DNA from: Mesorhizobium sp.
GTDB lineage: Bacteria; Pseudomonadota; Alphaproteobacteria; Rhizobiales; Rhizobiaceae
Length of the DNA: 36,233 nucleotides
Direction of reading: 5' to 3'
NCBI RefSeq assembly: GCF_017306585.1
Contig: NZ_JAFKIC010000161.1
Coordinates: 1 to 36,233, forward strand
This document shows positions 1 through 11,580 of the stretch, piece by piece. Both the position numbers and the translations under genes were made by a program. Each line of letters starts with the position of its first letter. Position 1 is the first letter of the stretch. The notes beneath the pieces were generated by a model. It was not told the DNA's origin. It did no database searches and saw only the letters and a program-made list of their open reading frames with translations.

Positions 1-122
1 GCAGCCGCTTCGCCGCCCGACGTCCACCAATGCAGCATCTGCACTTCCTTGACGTCCGCGGCATGCGCCGAGAACGCAAAGCTCGTCGCAAGAGCCGTTC
101 CGATAAGCAGTTTGCGCAACAT
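1..122 (-). CDS. Sugar ABC transporter substrate-binding protein, N-terminal fragment
   Basis: Only the first 40 codons lie in the window; the gene continues past the left edge. The visible protein opens with a Sec signal peptide (MLRKLLIGTALATSFAFSAHA, cut after the second AHA) followed by ADVKEVQMLHWWTSGGEAA. The HWWTSGGEA stretch is typical of family 1 carbohydrate-binding periplasmic proteins, especially glucose/mannose-type importers of rhizobia. A strong ribosome site (GGGAGG) lies a few bases before the ATG at 122. The gene is on the same strand as, and 58 bp downstream of, the aldehyde dehydrogenase, so it is probably the distal part of the LacI-headed operon and the first gene of an ABC importer lying outside the window. 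The substrate cannot be read from this fragment. Confidence 0.8.
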   Translation of the reverse strand, partial: MLRKLLIGTALATSFAFSAHAADVKEVQMLHWWTSGGEAA

Positions 123-151
123 GTAGTACCTCCCTTGTTGCAGTCATATAA

Positions 152-169
152 CCGGCGGATGTCCGCCGG
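152..169 (-). other. Intercistronic GC hairpin
   Basis: CCGGCGGA and TCCGCCGG form a perfect 8-bp inverted repeat with a 2-base centre between the aldehyde dehydrogenase stop and the binding-protein start. No U tract follows on either strand, so a simple intrinsic terminator is unlikely. Hairpins at this place often protect or separately dose the mRNA of a binding protein; that role is inferred here. Confidence 0.6.
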
Positions 170-180
170 GGTCTCCCAAC

Positions 181-1383
181 TCAGCCGACCCACCACCCGG
201 TGCGCTGGCCGCGATGAAACTGGATTGTCTTTTCCTCGGTATAATCCTCGACGGCGCGTTTGCCGAGTTCGCGTCCAAGACCGGATTGCTTGTAGCCGCC
301 GAAAGGCAGTTCCGGATAACCTTCCATGAACGTGTTCACCCAGACCGTCCCCGAACGCACGCCCCGCGCCACCGACATGCAGGTGTCGATGCTGGCGCTC
401 CACACGCCTGCCGACAGACCATAGGGCGTGTTGTTGGCGATGTGCAACGCCTTTTCAATCGTTTCAAAAGTCAGCACCGACAGCACCGGACCAAACACTT
501 CCTCGCGCGCGATGGCCATGTCCTGGGTGACGCCACGTAAGATGGTGGGATCGAGATATTGTCCGGCAGTCGAAGCCAATTGCTTGCCGCCGCTGTAGAC
601 AGTACTGCCTATACTTGCCGCCTCCGCCACGTAGCCGGTCACCTTGGCCATGTGGTCGGCCGAGATCATCGCGCCGACCTTGGTCCCGACATCGAGCGGA
701 TCGCCTACCGTTACCTTCGAGGTCAGCGCCTTCACGGCGGCCAGGAAATCATCGGCGATCGCCTCATGCACGATCAGCCGGCTGCCGGCATTGCAGCATT
801 CGCCGGCGTTGAAGAAGCCGCCAAAGACGGCGGCGTCGGCGGCAGCCTTCAAGTCGGCGTCGGGGAAAACGATCTGGCCGTTCTTGCCGCCCAGTTCCAT
901 CGAGACTTTCTTGAGCGTGTCCGACGCAGCCGCCATGGTCATCTTGCCGACGCGCGTCGAGCCGGTGAAGGACACCATCTCGACCAGCGGATGGCTGACC
1001 ATCGGCGCGCCGACATCGGCGCCGAGGCCGGCCAGGATGTTGACGACGCCTGCCGGCAGGCCGGCGTCGAGCAGGATGTCGCCGAGAACGAAGGTCGAGG
1101 CCGAGGTCATCTCGCTCGGCTTGACCACCGCCGTGCAGCCGGCGGCGAGCGCGAAGGGCAGTTTCTGGCTGACGATCAGGAACGGAAAATTCCACGGCGT
1201 GATGATCGAGACGACGCCGATCGGCTCGCGCAACACCACGCCCAGCATGGAATCGCCGAGATTGGCGTAGCTTTCGCCATGCAGCGTGCGGGCAAGCGAG
1301 GCGGCATAGCGCCAGATGTCGACCGCGCCGCCGACGCCTCGGCCGGCATGGAGATGTTGAGGGGGGCGTTCATGGCGCGTCAC
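181..1383 (-). pseudogene. Aldehyde dehydrogenase lacking its N-terminal ~100 residues
   Basis: The 400-codon frame is clearly an NAD(P)-dependent aldehyde dehydrogenase: it has the TPWNFP segment (about residues 62-67), VKPSE (87-91), the general-base Glu163 in ELGGK, the nucleophile Cys197 in FFNAGECC, and EEVFGPV near the C-terminus. Family members are about 480-500 residues, and here the first ~100 (early Rossmann strands) are missing. The frame can only open at GTG 1383, giving an unrelated start (MTRHERPPQH). In another frame, ATG 1373 begins MNAPLNISMPAEA, which looks like a genuine protein N-terminus. It meets the dehydrogenase frame near 1335-1345, out of phase. The simplest reading is an internal deletion plus frameshift. 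The gene lies 6-16 bp after the enoyl-CoA hydratase stop, so it belongs to the operon. A functional short enzyme from GTG 1383 is possible but unlikely. Confidence 0.75.
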
Positions 1384-1389
1384 TTTTCC

Positions 1390-2158
1390 CTATGATCTTG
1401 AAAATGCTGGCTTCTGCTTGGCCTTGAAAGCGCCGACGCCAGCCTTGAGATCGCCGGTCAGCGCGATGAAGCCGCTGGCCAGCGCCTCGGTGGCGGCAGC
1501 GCTTTCCTCGCCTTCGGCCACGGCAATCATCAACTTGGCGGCTTCGGTCGCGAGCGGGCCGCGCTCGGCGATTTTTGCCGCCCAGGCCCTCGCTTCGTCC
1601 AGCGCCTTGCCGGTCTCGACGATCCGGTCGACAAGACCAACGGCCAGCGCGTCAGCTGCGAGGAAAATCTCGCCGCCGAGAGCCATGCGCCGTACGATCT
1701 GCGCGCCGAAGCGACGCACGGCGCGCTGCGTGCCCGACCAGCCGGGAACGACGCCGATCGAGGTTTCGGGAAAGCCGAGCTTGACCTGGGTTTCGGCGAC
1801 GCGGAGATCGCAGGCCGCGGCCAGTTCCAGCCCGCCGCCCAGCGCATGGCCGGACAGCACCGCGATGGTGGGCTGGCGCAGGCGGGCCAGCCGGTCGAAG
1901 ACGCGATGGCCGTAGCGCACCCATTGCACCTGGAAATCGGCCGCACTCATGGCGCCCCACGCCTCGACATCGCCGCCGGCGCAGAAGCCCTTGCCTTCGC
2001 CGCGGATGAGCACGACGCGCACGCCTTCGGCGAGTTCCGCCTCGTCGAGCGCTGCCTCGAGCGCGCGCAGCATCGGAATGTCGAGCGCGTTGAATTTTTC
2101 CGGCCGGCGCAGCGTGACGATGCCGATGGCGCCGTCCTGTTCGAAGGTGACGAGCCGC

Positions 2159-2166
<8 letters not shown>
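1390..2166 (-). CDS. Enoyl-CoA hydratase/isomerase family protein
   Basis: Crotonase-fold acyl-CoA enzyme of 258 residues, the usual length. The first oxyanion-hole segment is GKGFCAGGD (about 58-66) and the second is GHALGGGLELA (106-116). Both acidic residues of true hydratases are present: Glu114 in GGGLEL and Glu134 in GFPETSIG, followed by VVPGWSGTQR. Start chosen at ATG 2166 rather than an earlier in-frame codon at 2193, because GGAGG lies about 7 bases upstream and the ATG overlaps the CoA-transferase stop by 8 bases (ATGGCTGA), typical of coupled translation. It probably hydrates or isomerises the CoA thioester made by the neighbouring transferase; the acyl group is unknown. Confidence 0.9.
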
Positions 2167-5828
<3,662 letters not shown>

Positions 5829-5862
5829 CCAGATGTCTCCTCCTGATTTTTGCATGAATTAT

Positions 5863-5874
5863 TGGAACGTTCTA
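5863..5874. promoter_or_regulatory. LacI operator 1 over the leftward promoter
   Basis: TGGAACGTTCTA, extended to ATTGGAACGTTCTAAT at 5861-5876, is a near-perfect palindrome with the central CG step typical of LacI-family operators. It overlaps the proposed -10 element of the lacI operon, so binding would block transcription of the repressor and its downstream genes. Confidence 0.8.
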
Positions 5875-5898
5875 ATCATCGCTCCAATCGAGAGTCAA
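5870..5898 (-). promoter_or_regulatory. Promoter of the lacI-led operon
   Basis: On the minus strand TTGACT (5893-5898) is followed after 17 bases by TTAGAA (5870-5875), a reasonable housekeeping promoter. The -10 lies inside operator 1. Predicted from spacing only. Confidence 0.5.
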
Positions 5899-6017
5899 TC
5901 CGGATTTTTTCTCGACTCGGAAAATTGATAGCCTGGCACTATGAGCCTTGCTTTCAAACAGGTAGCGCGCTGCGATGCAGCAATTTTCTGGAAATAACCC
6001 AGGAATCTTAAAGGTTC

Positions 6018-6046
6018 TTGATTTATTGGAACGTTCCATTTATAGC
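6018..6046 (+). promoter_or_regulatory. Promoter of the DUF993 gene
   Basis: TTGATT (6018-6023) and TATAGC (6041-6046) are separated by 17 bases, about 20 bases ahead of the DUF993 start. The spacer is almost filled by operator 2, an arrangement that strongly suggests repression by the neighbouring LacI protein. Confidence 0.55.
6027..6038. promoter_or_regulatory. LacI operator 2 over the rightward promoter
   Basis: TGGAACGTTCCA is a perfect 12-bp palindrome and matches operator 1 in 11 of 12 positions. It lies between the -35 and -10 elements of the DUF993 gene. The two operators are 164 bp apart centre to centre, which would permit DNA looping by a LacI-type tetramer, if this protein forms one. 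Confidence 0.85.
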
Positions 6047-6066
6047 CGCTTACAATGGAGAGATCG

Positions 6067-7221
6067 ATGGATATTGCCTTGCCTGGCGAGGGTGGCCGCA
6101 GCACCCGTTACACGCTTGTCGGACAGCCGGTGCATCCGGTCGCCGGCGCGCGGTTCTCGCGCATCGCCTATGCCGCCGCGCATGTGGTCGCCGATCCCCT
6201 CGGCATGACCGATCCATGGTCGCGCCCGGTTATCGACTGGGACAAGACGATGGCGTTCCGTCATCATCTTTGGCGGCTCGGTTTCCGCATTGCCGAGGCG
6301 ATGGATACTTCGCAGCGCGGCATGGGTTTCGACTGGGCGAGCGCCAGGGAACTTATCCGGCGTTCGGTCGCCGAGGCGCGAACCGTGCCGGGCGCCGATC
6401 TCGCCTCGGGCGCGGGCACCGACCACCTGGCGCCGGCGTCGGCCAGAACGCTTGAAGACGTGATCGCCGCCTATGAAGAGCAGTTCGCCTTCATCGAAGG
6501 GCTGGGCGGCAAGGCGATCATGATGGCCAGCCGCGCATTGGCGGCAGTCGCGCAGGGACCGGACGACTACGCCATCGTCTACGACCGCATTCTGCGGCAG
6601 GCCTCCGGCAAGGTCATCCTGCATTGGCTGGGCGATATGTTCGACCCTGCCTTGAAGGGTTATTGGGGCAGCGACAATTTCGAGGCCGCGCTCGACACGG
6701 TGGTCGCCATCATCGAGCGCCACGCGGATAAGGTCGAAGGCATCAAGATATCGCTGCTCGACGCCGCCAAGGAGGTTGCGTTGCGCGATCGGCTGCCGGA
6801 CGGCGTGGTCATGTTCACCGGCGACGACTTCAACTATCCCGAACTGATCGCCGGCGACGGCAACCGGCATTCGCATGCGCTGCTCGGCATTTTCGATGCC
6901 ATCGCGCCGGCCGCCAACGCGGCGCTGGCCAAGCTCGCCGCCGGCGACCGTGCCGGCTTTGACGCGCTGATGGCGCCAACCATGCCGCTGTCGCGCAAGA
7001 TTTTCGAGGCGCCGACCGAGTACTACAAGGCCGGCATCGTCTTCATGGCGTGGCTCAATGGCCATCAGGATCATTTCTCGATGGTCGGCGGCATGCAGTC
7101 GGCGCGCGGCATCCGCCACTATGCCGACGTCTTTCGCCTCGCCGACCAGGCGGGATTGCTGGCCGATCCCGGCCTTGCCGTATCGCGGATGAAAAGTCTG
7201 TGTGCCGTGGCGGGCGGCTGA
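6067..7221 (+). CDS. DUF993 family protein (dihydrodipicolinate synthase-like fold)
   Basis: A 384-residue protein I recognise as DUF993, a family usually labelled dihydrodipicolinate synthase-like. The likely Schiff-base lysine is Lys227 in [11 protein letters not shown], where classical members have a GIK motif. Other active-site pieces differ: the usual GTTGE segment may correspond to SGAGTD (114-119), and the usual paired tyrosines are replaced by [10 protein letters not shown]. This suggests an aldolase- or lyase-like reaction on a different substrate. Start at ATG 6067 (GGAG at 6057-6060), with ATG 6055 as an alternative. It is divergent from lacI and shares its operator sequence, so it belongs to the same regulon as the dehydrogenase, CoA-transferase and hydratase. 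Reaction unknown. Confidence 0.8.
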   Translation: MDIALPGEGGRSTRYTLVGQPVHPVAGARFSRIAYAAAHVVADPLGMTDPWSRPVIDWDKTMAFRHHLWRLGFRIAEAMDTSQRGMGFDWASARELIRRSVAEARTVPGADLASGAGTDHLAPASARTLEDVIAAYEEQFAFIEGLGGKAIMMASRALAAVAQGPDDYAIVYDRILRQASGKVILHWLGDMFDPALKGYWGSDNFEAALDTVVAIIERHADKVEGIKISLLDAAKEVALRDRLPDGVVMFTGDDFNYPELIAGDGNRHSHALLGIFDAIAPAANAALAKLAAGDRAGFDALMAPTMPLSRKIFEAPTEYYKAGIVFMAWLNGHQDHFSMVGGMQSARGIRHYADVFRLADQAGLLADPGLAVSRMKSLCAVAGG

Positions 7222-7244
7222 GCCGAACGCAATTTGCTCGGAAG

Positions 7245-7264
7245 AATCCCCCACGCGGGGGATT
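7245..7264 (+). terminator. Hairpin after the DUF993 gene
   Basis: AATCCCCC and GGGGGATT form a perfect 8-bp stem with loop ACGC, 24 bp after the stop. Only a short T run follows (ATTTGCG), so it is a plausible but not ideal intrinsic terminator separating the catabolic locus from the fucose cassette. Confidence 0.5.
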
Positions 7265-7321
7265 TGCGCTATTGGTTTCAGTCTGTATTGCAAAAGCGCG
7301 GATCAGCGGACCTGGGGTGCA

Positions 7322-8389
7322 ATGGCAGAAAAAGTGGCCCTTATCACCGGGGCAACCGGCCAGGACGGGGCCTATCTCGCGCAACTGCTGTTGGCGAAGG
7401 GCTATGTCGTCCATGGCGTCAAGCGTCGTTCGTCCTCGTTCAACACCGAACGCGTCGACAGCATCTATGTCGATCCTCATGAGCGCGACGTCAGGTTCTT
7501 CCTGCACTATGGCGACCTGACCGACGCCGCCAACCTGATCCGCCTTGTGCAGGAGACGCAGCCCGACGAAATCTACAATCTCGGCGCCCAGAGCCACGTC
7601 CAGGTGAGCTTCGAGACGCCGGAATACACCGCCAACACAGATGCGTTGGGCGCGCTCAGGCTGCTTGAAGCAATCCGCATCCTGCGCCTGGAAGGGAAGG
7701 TGCGATTCTATCAGGCCTCGACCTCGGAACTCTACGGCAACGCGCTCGAGGTTCCACAGCGCGAGACGACACCCTTCCGCCCCCGGTCGCCTTACGCGGC
7801 GGCCAAGCTCTATGCCTATTGGACGACGGTAAACTATCGCGAGGCCTACGGCATGTTCGCGGCCAACGGCATTCTGTTCAATCACGAGAGCCCGCTGCGC
7901 GGCGAGACCTTCGTGACCCGCAAGATTACGCGTGCCGTCGCCTCTATCCATCATGGGTGCCAGGAAACGCTTTATCTCGGCAACATCGACGCCAGGCGCG
8001 ACTGGGGCCATGCGCGCGATTATGTCGAGGGTATGTGGCGCATCCTCCAGCACGACGAGCCCGATGATTTCGTGCTGGCGAGCGGCGAGGCGCATTCGGT
8101 GCGCGAATTCGTCGAACTGGCCTTCGCCGAGATCGGGCGATCCATTCGCTGGCAGGGCAAGGGCGTCGACGAAATCGGGATCGATGACGGTTCCGGCGCC
8201 GTCGTGGTGCGCATCGACCCACGCTACTTCAGGCCAGCCGAGGTGGAACTGCTTGTCGGCGACCCGTCCAAGGCCCGGTCAAGGCTCGGCTGGTCGCATG
8301 TGACCGGGTTCAGGGAACTGGTGGCGGAGATGGTGCGCGCCGATCTGGCACGCTCGGTCGCCAACGCCAGGCCCGGCGGGCGTTTCTGA
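7322..8389 (+). CDS. gmd: GDP-mannose 4,6-dehydratase
   Basis: Cytosolic short-chain dehydrogenase/reductase enzyme of 355 residues that converts GDP-D-mannose to GDP-4-keto-6-deoxymannose, the first step to GDP-L-fucose. It has the family's N-terminal motif GATGQDG (10-16), catalytic Thr134 and Glu136 in QASTSELYG, Tyr158 and Lys162 in PYAAAK, and the diagnostic [15 protein letters not shown] segment that contacts NADP. Start at ATG 7322, with GGGGTG just upstream; the frame extends further upstream but only into intergenic sequence. It stands first in a three-gene unit, 8 bp before fcl. The product may alternatively feed GDP-rhamnose or GDP-perosamine, but the adjacent fcl makes fucose the likely end point. 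Confidence 0.95.
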   Translation: MAEKVALITGATGQDGAYLAQLLLAKGYVVHGVKRRSSSFNTERVDSIYVDPHERDVRFFLHYGDLTDAANLIRLVQETQPDEIYNLGAQSHVQVSFETPEYTANTDALGALRLLEAIRILRLEGKVRFYQASTSELYGNALEVPQRETTPFRPRSPYAAAKLYAYWTTVNYREAYGMFAANGILFNHESPLRGETFVTRKITRAVASIHHGCQETLYLGNIDARRDWGHARDYVEGMWRILQHDEPDDFVLASGEAHSVREFVELAFAEIGRSIRWQGKGVDEIGIDDGSGAVVVRIDPRYFRPAEVELLVGDPSKARSRLGWSHVTGFRELVAEMVRADLARSVANARPGGRF

Positions 8390-8397
8390 GGGGTGCG

Positions 8398-9366
8398 ATG
8401 GCCGGAACCTTCGACCTCAGGGGCAAGCGGGTATTCGTGGCCGGGCATCGCGGGATGGTCGGTTCGGCCGTGGTGCGACGGCTGGCGGCCGAGGATTGCG
8501 AAATCCTCACTGTGCCTCGTGAGACGCTCGACCTCAGGGACCAGGCCGGTGTGCGGCGCTGGATGGCCGACCACCGGCCGGACGCGGTGGTGATAGCGGC
8601 GGCCAAGGTTGGCGGCATCCTGGCAAACGACCGCTTTCCCGTCGATTTCCTGAACGACAACCTCACCTTGCAGACCAACATTATCGACAGCGCCTTCCGC
8701 AGCGATGTGCGCAAACTGCTGTTCCTCGGCTCGTCCTGCATCTACCCGAAACTGGCGCCGCAGCCGATGCCGGAAGACGCGCTGCTGGGCGGGCCGCTGG
8801 AGCCCACCAATGAATGGTACGCGATCGCCAAGATCGCCGGGCTCAAGCTTTGCCAGGCGTATCGCCGCCAATATGGTGTCGACTACATCTCTGCGATGCC
8901 GACCAATCTCTACGGTCCGGGCGACAATTTCGACCTCGATAGCAGCCACGTCATTCCCGCGCTGATGCGCAAGGCGCATGCGCTGAAGCGTTCCGGCGGC
9001 AAGACGCTCGAGGTCTGGGGGTCGGGCAAGCCGATGCGGGAGTTCCTTTACGTCGACGATGCCGCCGATGCGCTGGTCTTCCTGCTGAAAAATTACTCCG
9101 GCGACAGTCACGTCAATGTCGGGACGGGAGAGGATATCAGTATTGCGGACCTTGCGGGCGCGGTTGTATCCGTCGTCGGTGGCGATGCGAGGATCACGTT
9201 CGATCCGACGAGGCCGGATGGCATGCCGCGCAAGCTGATGGATGTCTCGCGCCTGTTTGCCACTGGCTGGCGCCCTCGATATGCGCTGCGCAGCGGGCTG
9301 GAACGCACATATGCATGGTTTCTCCACCACCTTGAAAAGGGCGATGTCCGGCTCGGGCCGAGATGA
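8398..9366 (+). CDS. fcl: GDP-L-fucose synthase
   Basis: 322-residue SDR epimerase/reductase (also called wcaG) that converts GDP-4-keto-6-deoxymannose to GDP-L-fucose with NADPH. Visible features: nucleotide-binding GHRGMVG (16-22), catalytic Ser112 and Cys114 in GSSCIYP, Tyr141 and Lys145 in WYAIAK, and MPTNLYGPGDNF downstream. Length and motif spacing match known enzymes. Start at ATG 8398, 8 bp after gmd. Its 3' end overlaps the next gene by 23 bases, so the three genes are almost certainly co-transcribed and partly coupled. Confidence 0.95.
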   Translation: MAGTFDLRGKRVFVAGHRGMVGSAVVRRLAAEDCEILTVPRETLDLRDQAGVRRWMADHRPDAVVIAAAKVGGILANDRFPVDFLNDNLTLQTNIIDSAFRSDVRKLLFLGSSCIYPKLAPQPMPEDALLGGPLEPTNEWYAIAKIAGLKLCQAYRRQYGVDYISAMPTNLYGPGDNFDLDSSHVIPALMRKAHALKRSGGKTLEVWGSGKPMREFLYVDDAADALVFLLKNYSGDSHVNVGTGEDISIADLAGAVVSVVGGDARITFDPTRPDGMPRKLMDVSRLFATGWRPRYALRSGLERTYAWFLHHLEKGDVRLGPR

Positions 9367-10792
9367 TCCGCGACAACCGCCGCTGATCGTGGCAACCAGG
9401 ACGGATGGCCTGGGTGGCCGTCTGCTGGCCATGGCCAATGCGAAAACCCTCGCGGACAGGCTCGGCTACCGGTTCGGGTTTACCTGGAACAGCAGGAAGA
9501 TCACCGACCAGGAATCCCATACCGTCGACCTGGTGCAAAATATCTTCTCGGCGGAGTTCATCGCCAGACACTGGCTGGGCGAGAAGATCAGGAGCGCGGA
9601 TTTCGATATTCTTGGTAACACCGCCTTCGCTCCATCGGACCTCGAGGCAATGGCAAGTCGGGGAGGGCGGCGCGGCTGGATCTGCAACGAATTCAATGCG
9701 CTCGATTTTTTCCGTGATGGCGGCTCCAGTCCGCTCCAGCGGTCCGAAACGCTGCGCGGCTTCGGCTTCGCGTCAGCCGTGTGGCGGGCGCTCGACGCGG
9801 CCGCCACATGCCGCCTGCCCGGTCCGATGGCCGCGTTGCATCTTCGCAGTGGCGACATTGTCCATGGTTCCAACCGCAGAAGGCTGATTTTCGCCGACAA
9901 GGTCATTCCGTCGACCTTGGCCAAGGCGATCGTGTCGGAACTCTCGTCGAAAGGCCTGACGACCCTGCTCGTCGGCCAGGATCGCGCGATGCTCGACTAT
10001 CTCCAGGCGCGAACCGGTGCGCTGCGCACCGACGATTTCGGCGCCGGAGAGTTCAAGGACGAAGCCCTCGGCGCATTCTTCGAAATGGCGCTGATGGCAA
10101 GGTGCCGGCAGATCCATGCCGGCACGAGCATCTACGCGGTCGTCGCATCCGTCATGGGCGATATGCCTTGCGTCGGCCCGGGTGCGCTGTTCGGCAAGTC
10201 GCGGGCGGCCGATATCATCCTGGAGGAATTGCGGACGAACGAGGCCGACTATCATCCGCTGGAGGCTGCCTTCGGCTATCAATGGACCTTCCTCGCCCTG
10301 GAAGGCGAGACCAGTCCGACGCGGGCGAGGGAACTCCTGAACAAGGCGCAGGCCCTGGATCCCGAGAACGACGGCTATGATCTGAAAATGGCGGCTGCCC
10401 ATTTTCGCGACGGAGATTATGCAGCCGGCGAGGCGATCCTGAAATCGCGCATGCTGAGCCAAGCCCGGTTGCGTAGGAAGATTCCCTTGCCGATCATGGA
10501 CATCATGACCAATCTGATGGGAGGCTGGCTGGTGATGGAGCGGGATTTCGAGTTTTTCTTCGCGGCGGCAAGGGCAGGCCACCCCTATGCCATGGCATGC
10601 TCGGCCTATGTCCTCCTGGAGGCCCTGGGGGACCAGGCATCGGCGGTCGAAATGGCGGACAGGCTGGTGACGATGGAGCCCGGAAATCCGATCTTCCGGC
10701 GGATCAGGCGCCGGGTGGGGATGGGCCGGAAGCCGAGATCCGGAGGGCTGGCCAAGGCAAAGTGGCGGCTTGGCCGGCTGCGGTGGGGTTGA
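9344..10792 (+). CDS. Putative fucosyltransferase with TPR-like C-terminal region
   Basis: A 482-residue protein. The segment AALHLRSGDIVHG contains HxRxGD (166-171), the GDP-fucose-binding motif shared by alpha-1,2-, alpha-1,6- and protein-O-fucosyltransferases. The later stretch FFEMALMARCRQIHAGTSIYAVVASVMG resembles the third conserved motif of the same GT-B families. The N-terminal TRTDGLGGRLLAMANAKTLADRLG resembles the opening strand-helix of such enzymes. From about residue 325 the protein becomes helical and TPR-like (ARELLNKAQALDPEN, then AAGEAILKSRML), unusual for a simple fucosyltransferase. Start at ATG 9344 (AAAAGGG upstream) rather than the longer frame, which lies inside fcl. 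With gmd and fcl it would make and transfer L-fucose, probably to a surface polysaccharide or glycan. The acceptor is unknown and the family assignment is by motif only. Confidence 0.7.
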   Translation: MSGSGRDDPRQPPLIVATRTDGLGGRLLAMANAKTLADRLGYRFGFTWNSRKITDQESHTVDLVQNIFSAEFIARHWLGEKIRSADFDILGNTAFAPSDLEAMASRGGRRGWICNEFNALDFFRDGGSSPLQRSETLRGFGFASAVWRALDAAATCRLPGPMAALHLRSGDIVHGSNRRRLIFADKVIPSTLAKAIVSELSSKGLTTLLVGQDRAMLDYLQARTGALRTDDFGAGEFKDEALGAFFEMALMARCRQIHAGTSIYAVVASVMGDMPCVGPGALFGKSRAADIILEELRTNEADYHPLEAAFGYQWTFLALEGETSPTRARELLNKAQALDPENDGYDLKMAAAHFRDGDYAAGEAILKSRMLSQARLRRKIPLPIMDIMTNLMGGWLVMERDFEFFFAAARAGHPYAMACSAYVLLEALGDQASAVEMADRLVTMEPGNPIFRRIRRRVGMGRKPRSGGLAKAKWRLGRLRWG

Positions 10793-10866
10793 TGATCCAC
10801 AAACAACCAGTCAGCCGAACGGCGGAGCCATCGTCTTACGGATCAAATCGAAATGTCTGGAGTGGA

Positions 10867-10941
10867 TGGTGGGCGTGACAAGGATTGAACTTGTGACCCC
10901 TGCAATGTCAATGCAGTGCTCTCCCGCTGAGCTACACGCCC
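10867..10941 (-). tRNA. tRNA-Val (anticodon GAC)
   Basis: On the minus strand the sequence folds into a full cloverleaf. The 7-bp acceptor is GGGCGTG with CACGCCC, the D arm is GCTC/GAGC, and the anticodon stem CTGCA/TGCAG holds loop TTGACAT (anticodon GAC, valine). The T arm is ACAAG-TTCAATC-CTTGT. The discriminator is A and CCA is encoded (10867-10869). No duplicated tRNA 3' end was noticed nearby, so there is no direct sign of an attachment site. Confidence 0.97.
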
Positions 10942-11055
10942 ATCCGATGCCGCGCATACACCATTTTTGGTCCGGCGCGTCAATAGCAGGAAAAAGGAAA
11001 AACCCGTCGTCCGGCCGAGCCTGTGGAATAGTGCCCACGGCCCGTCATGGGCGGC

Positions 11056-11418
11056 TCAAGCCGCCTGCAGCATCTTCTCGACCTCGTTGACGAGATCGCG
11101 CAGGTGGAAGGGCTTCGACAGCACCTTGGCGTCTTTCGGCGCCTTGGAATCGGGGTTCAGCGCCACGGCGGCGAAGCCGGTGATGAACATGACCTTGAGG
11201 TCGGGGTCGATCTCGGTGGCGCGCCGCGCCAGCTCGATGCCGTCCATCTCCGGCATGACGATGTCGGTCAGAAGCAGCGAGAACGGCTCCTCGCGCAGCC
11301 GCTCATAGGCGCTGGCGCCATTGTCGAAATCGCTGACCTGGTAGCCGGCGCGCTCCAGCGCCTTGACGAGGAAACGGCGCATATCGTCGTCGTCTTCCGC
11401 CAAAAGAATGCGTGCCAT
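11056..11418 (-). CDS. cpdR: CpdR-type single-domain response regulator
   Basis: 120-residue stand-alone receiver domain. Acidic pocket EDDDD (8-12), phospho-acceptor Asp52 in LLTDIVMPEMDG, Thr/Ser switch in FITGFAA and conserved Lys in LSKPF. The long run FAAVALNPDSKAPKDAKVLSKPFHL is characteristic of rhizobial and Caulobacter CpdR. In Caulobacter unphosphorylated CpdR recruits ClpXP to the pole and primes degradation of cell-cycle substrates including CtrA; the CckA-ChpT phosphorelay switches it off. The protein ends in Ala-Ala, and from memory the final residues of Caulobacter CpdR are needed for its own proteolysis. It is divergent from the N-formylglutamate amidohydrolase gene. Confidence 0.9.
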   Translation of the reverse strand: MARILLAEDDDDMRRFLVKALERAGYQVSDFDNGASAYERLREEPFSLLLTDIVMPEMDGIELARRATEIDPDLKVMFITGFAAVALNPDSKAPKDAKVLSKPFHLRDLVNEVEKMLQAA

Positions 11419-11580
11419 GATGTCCCGTCCGAATCACCCGCCCCAGACTGCCGCCAGGCAAGCCCGTTAACCATCCTGTATATGAGGAGGTGAGAGTAAA
11501 CATCAAGTGAACGCGGACGCGTCCGGCTCACATTTGCCGGGTGATGCGGCCGCCGAAATGCTGGACACGCGGCCGGCAAG

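Noticed and set aside
10793-10960. Attachment-site duplication at tRNA-Val
   Set aside because: No second copy of the tRNA 3' end and no integrase gene were seen in the window.
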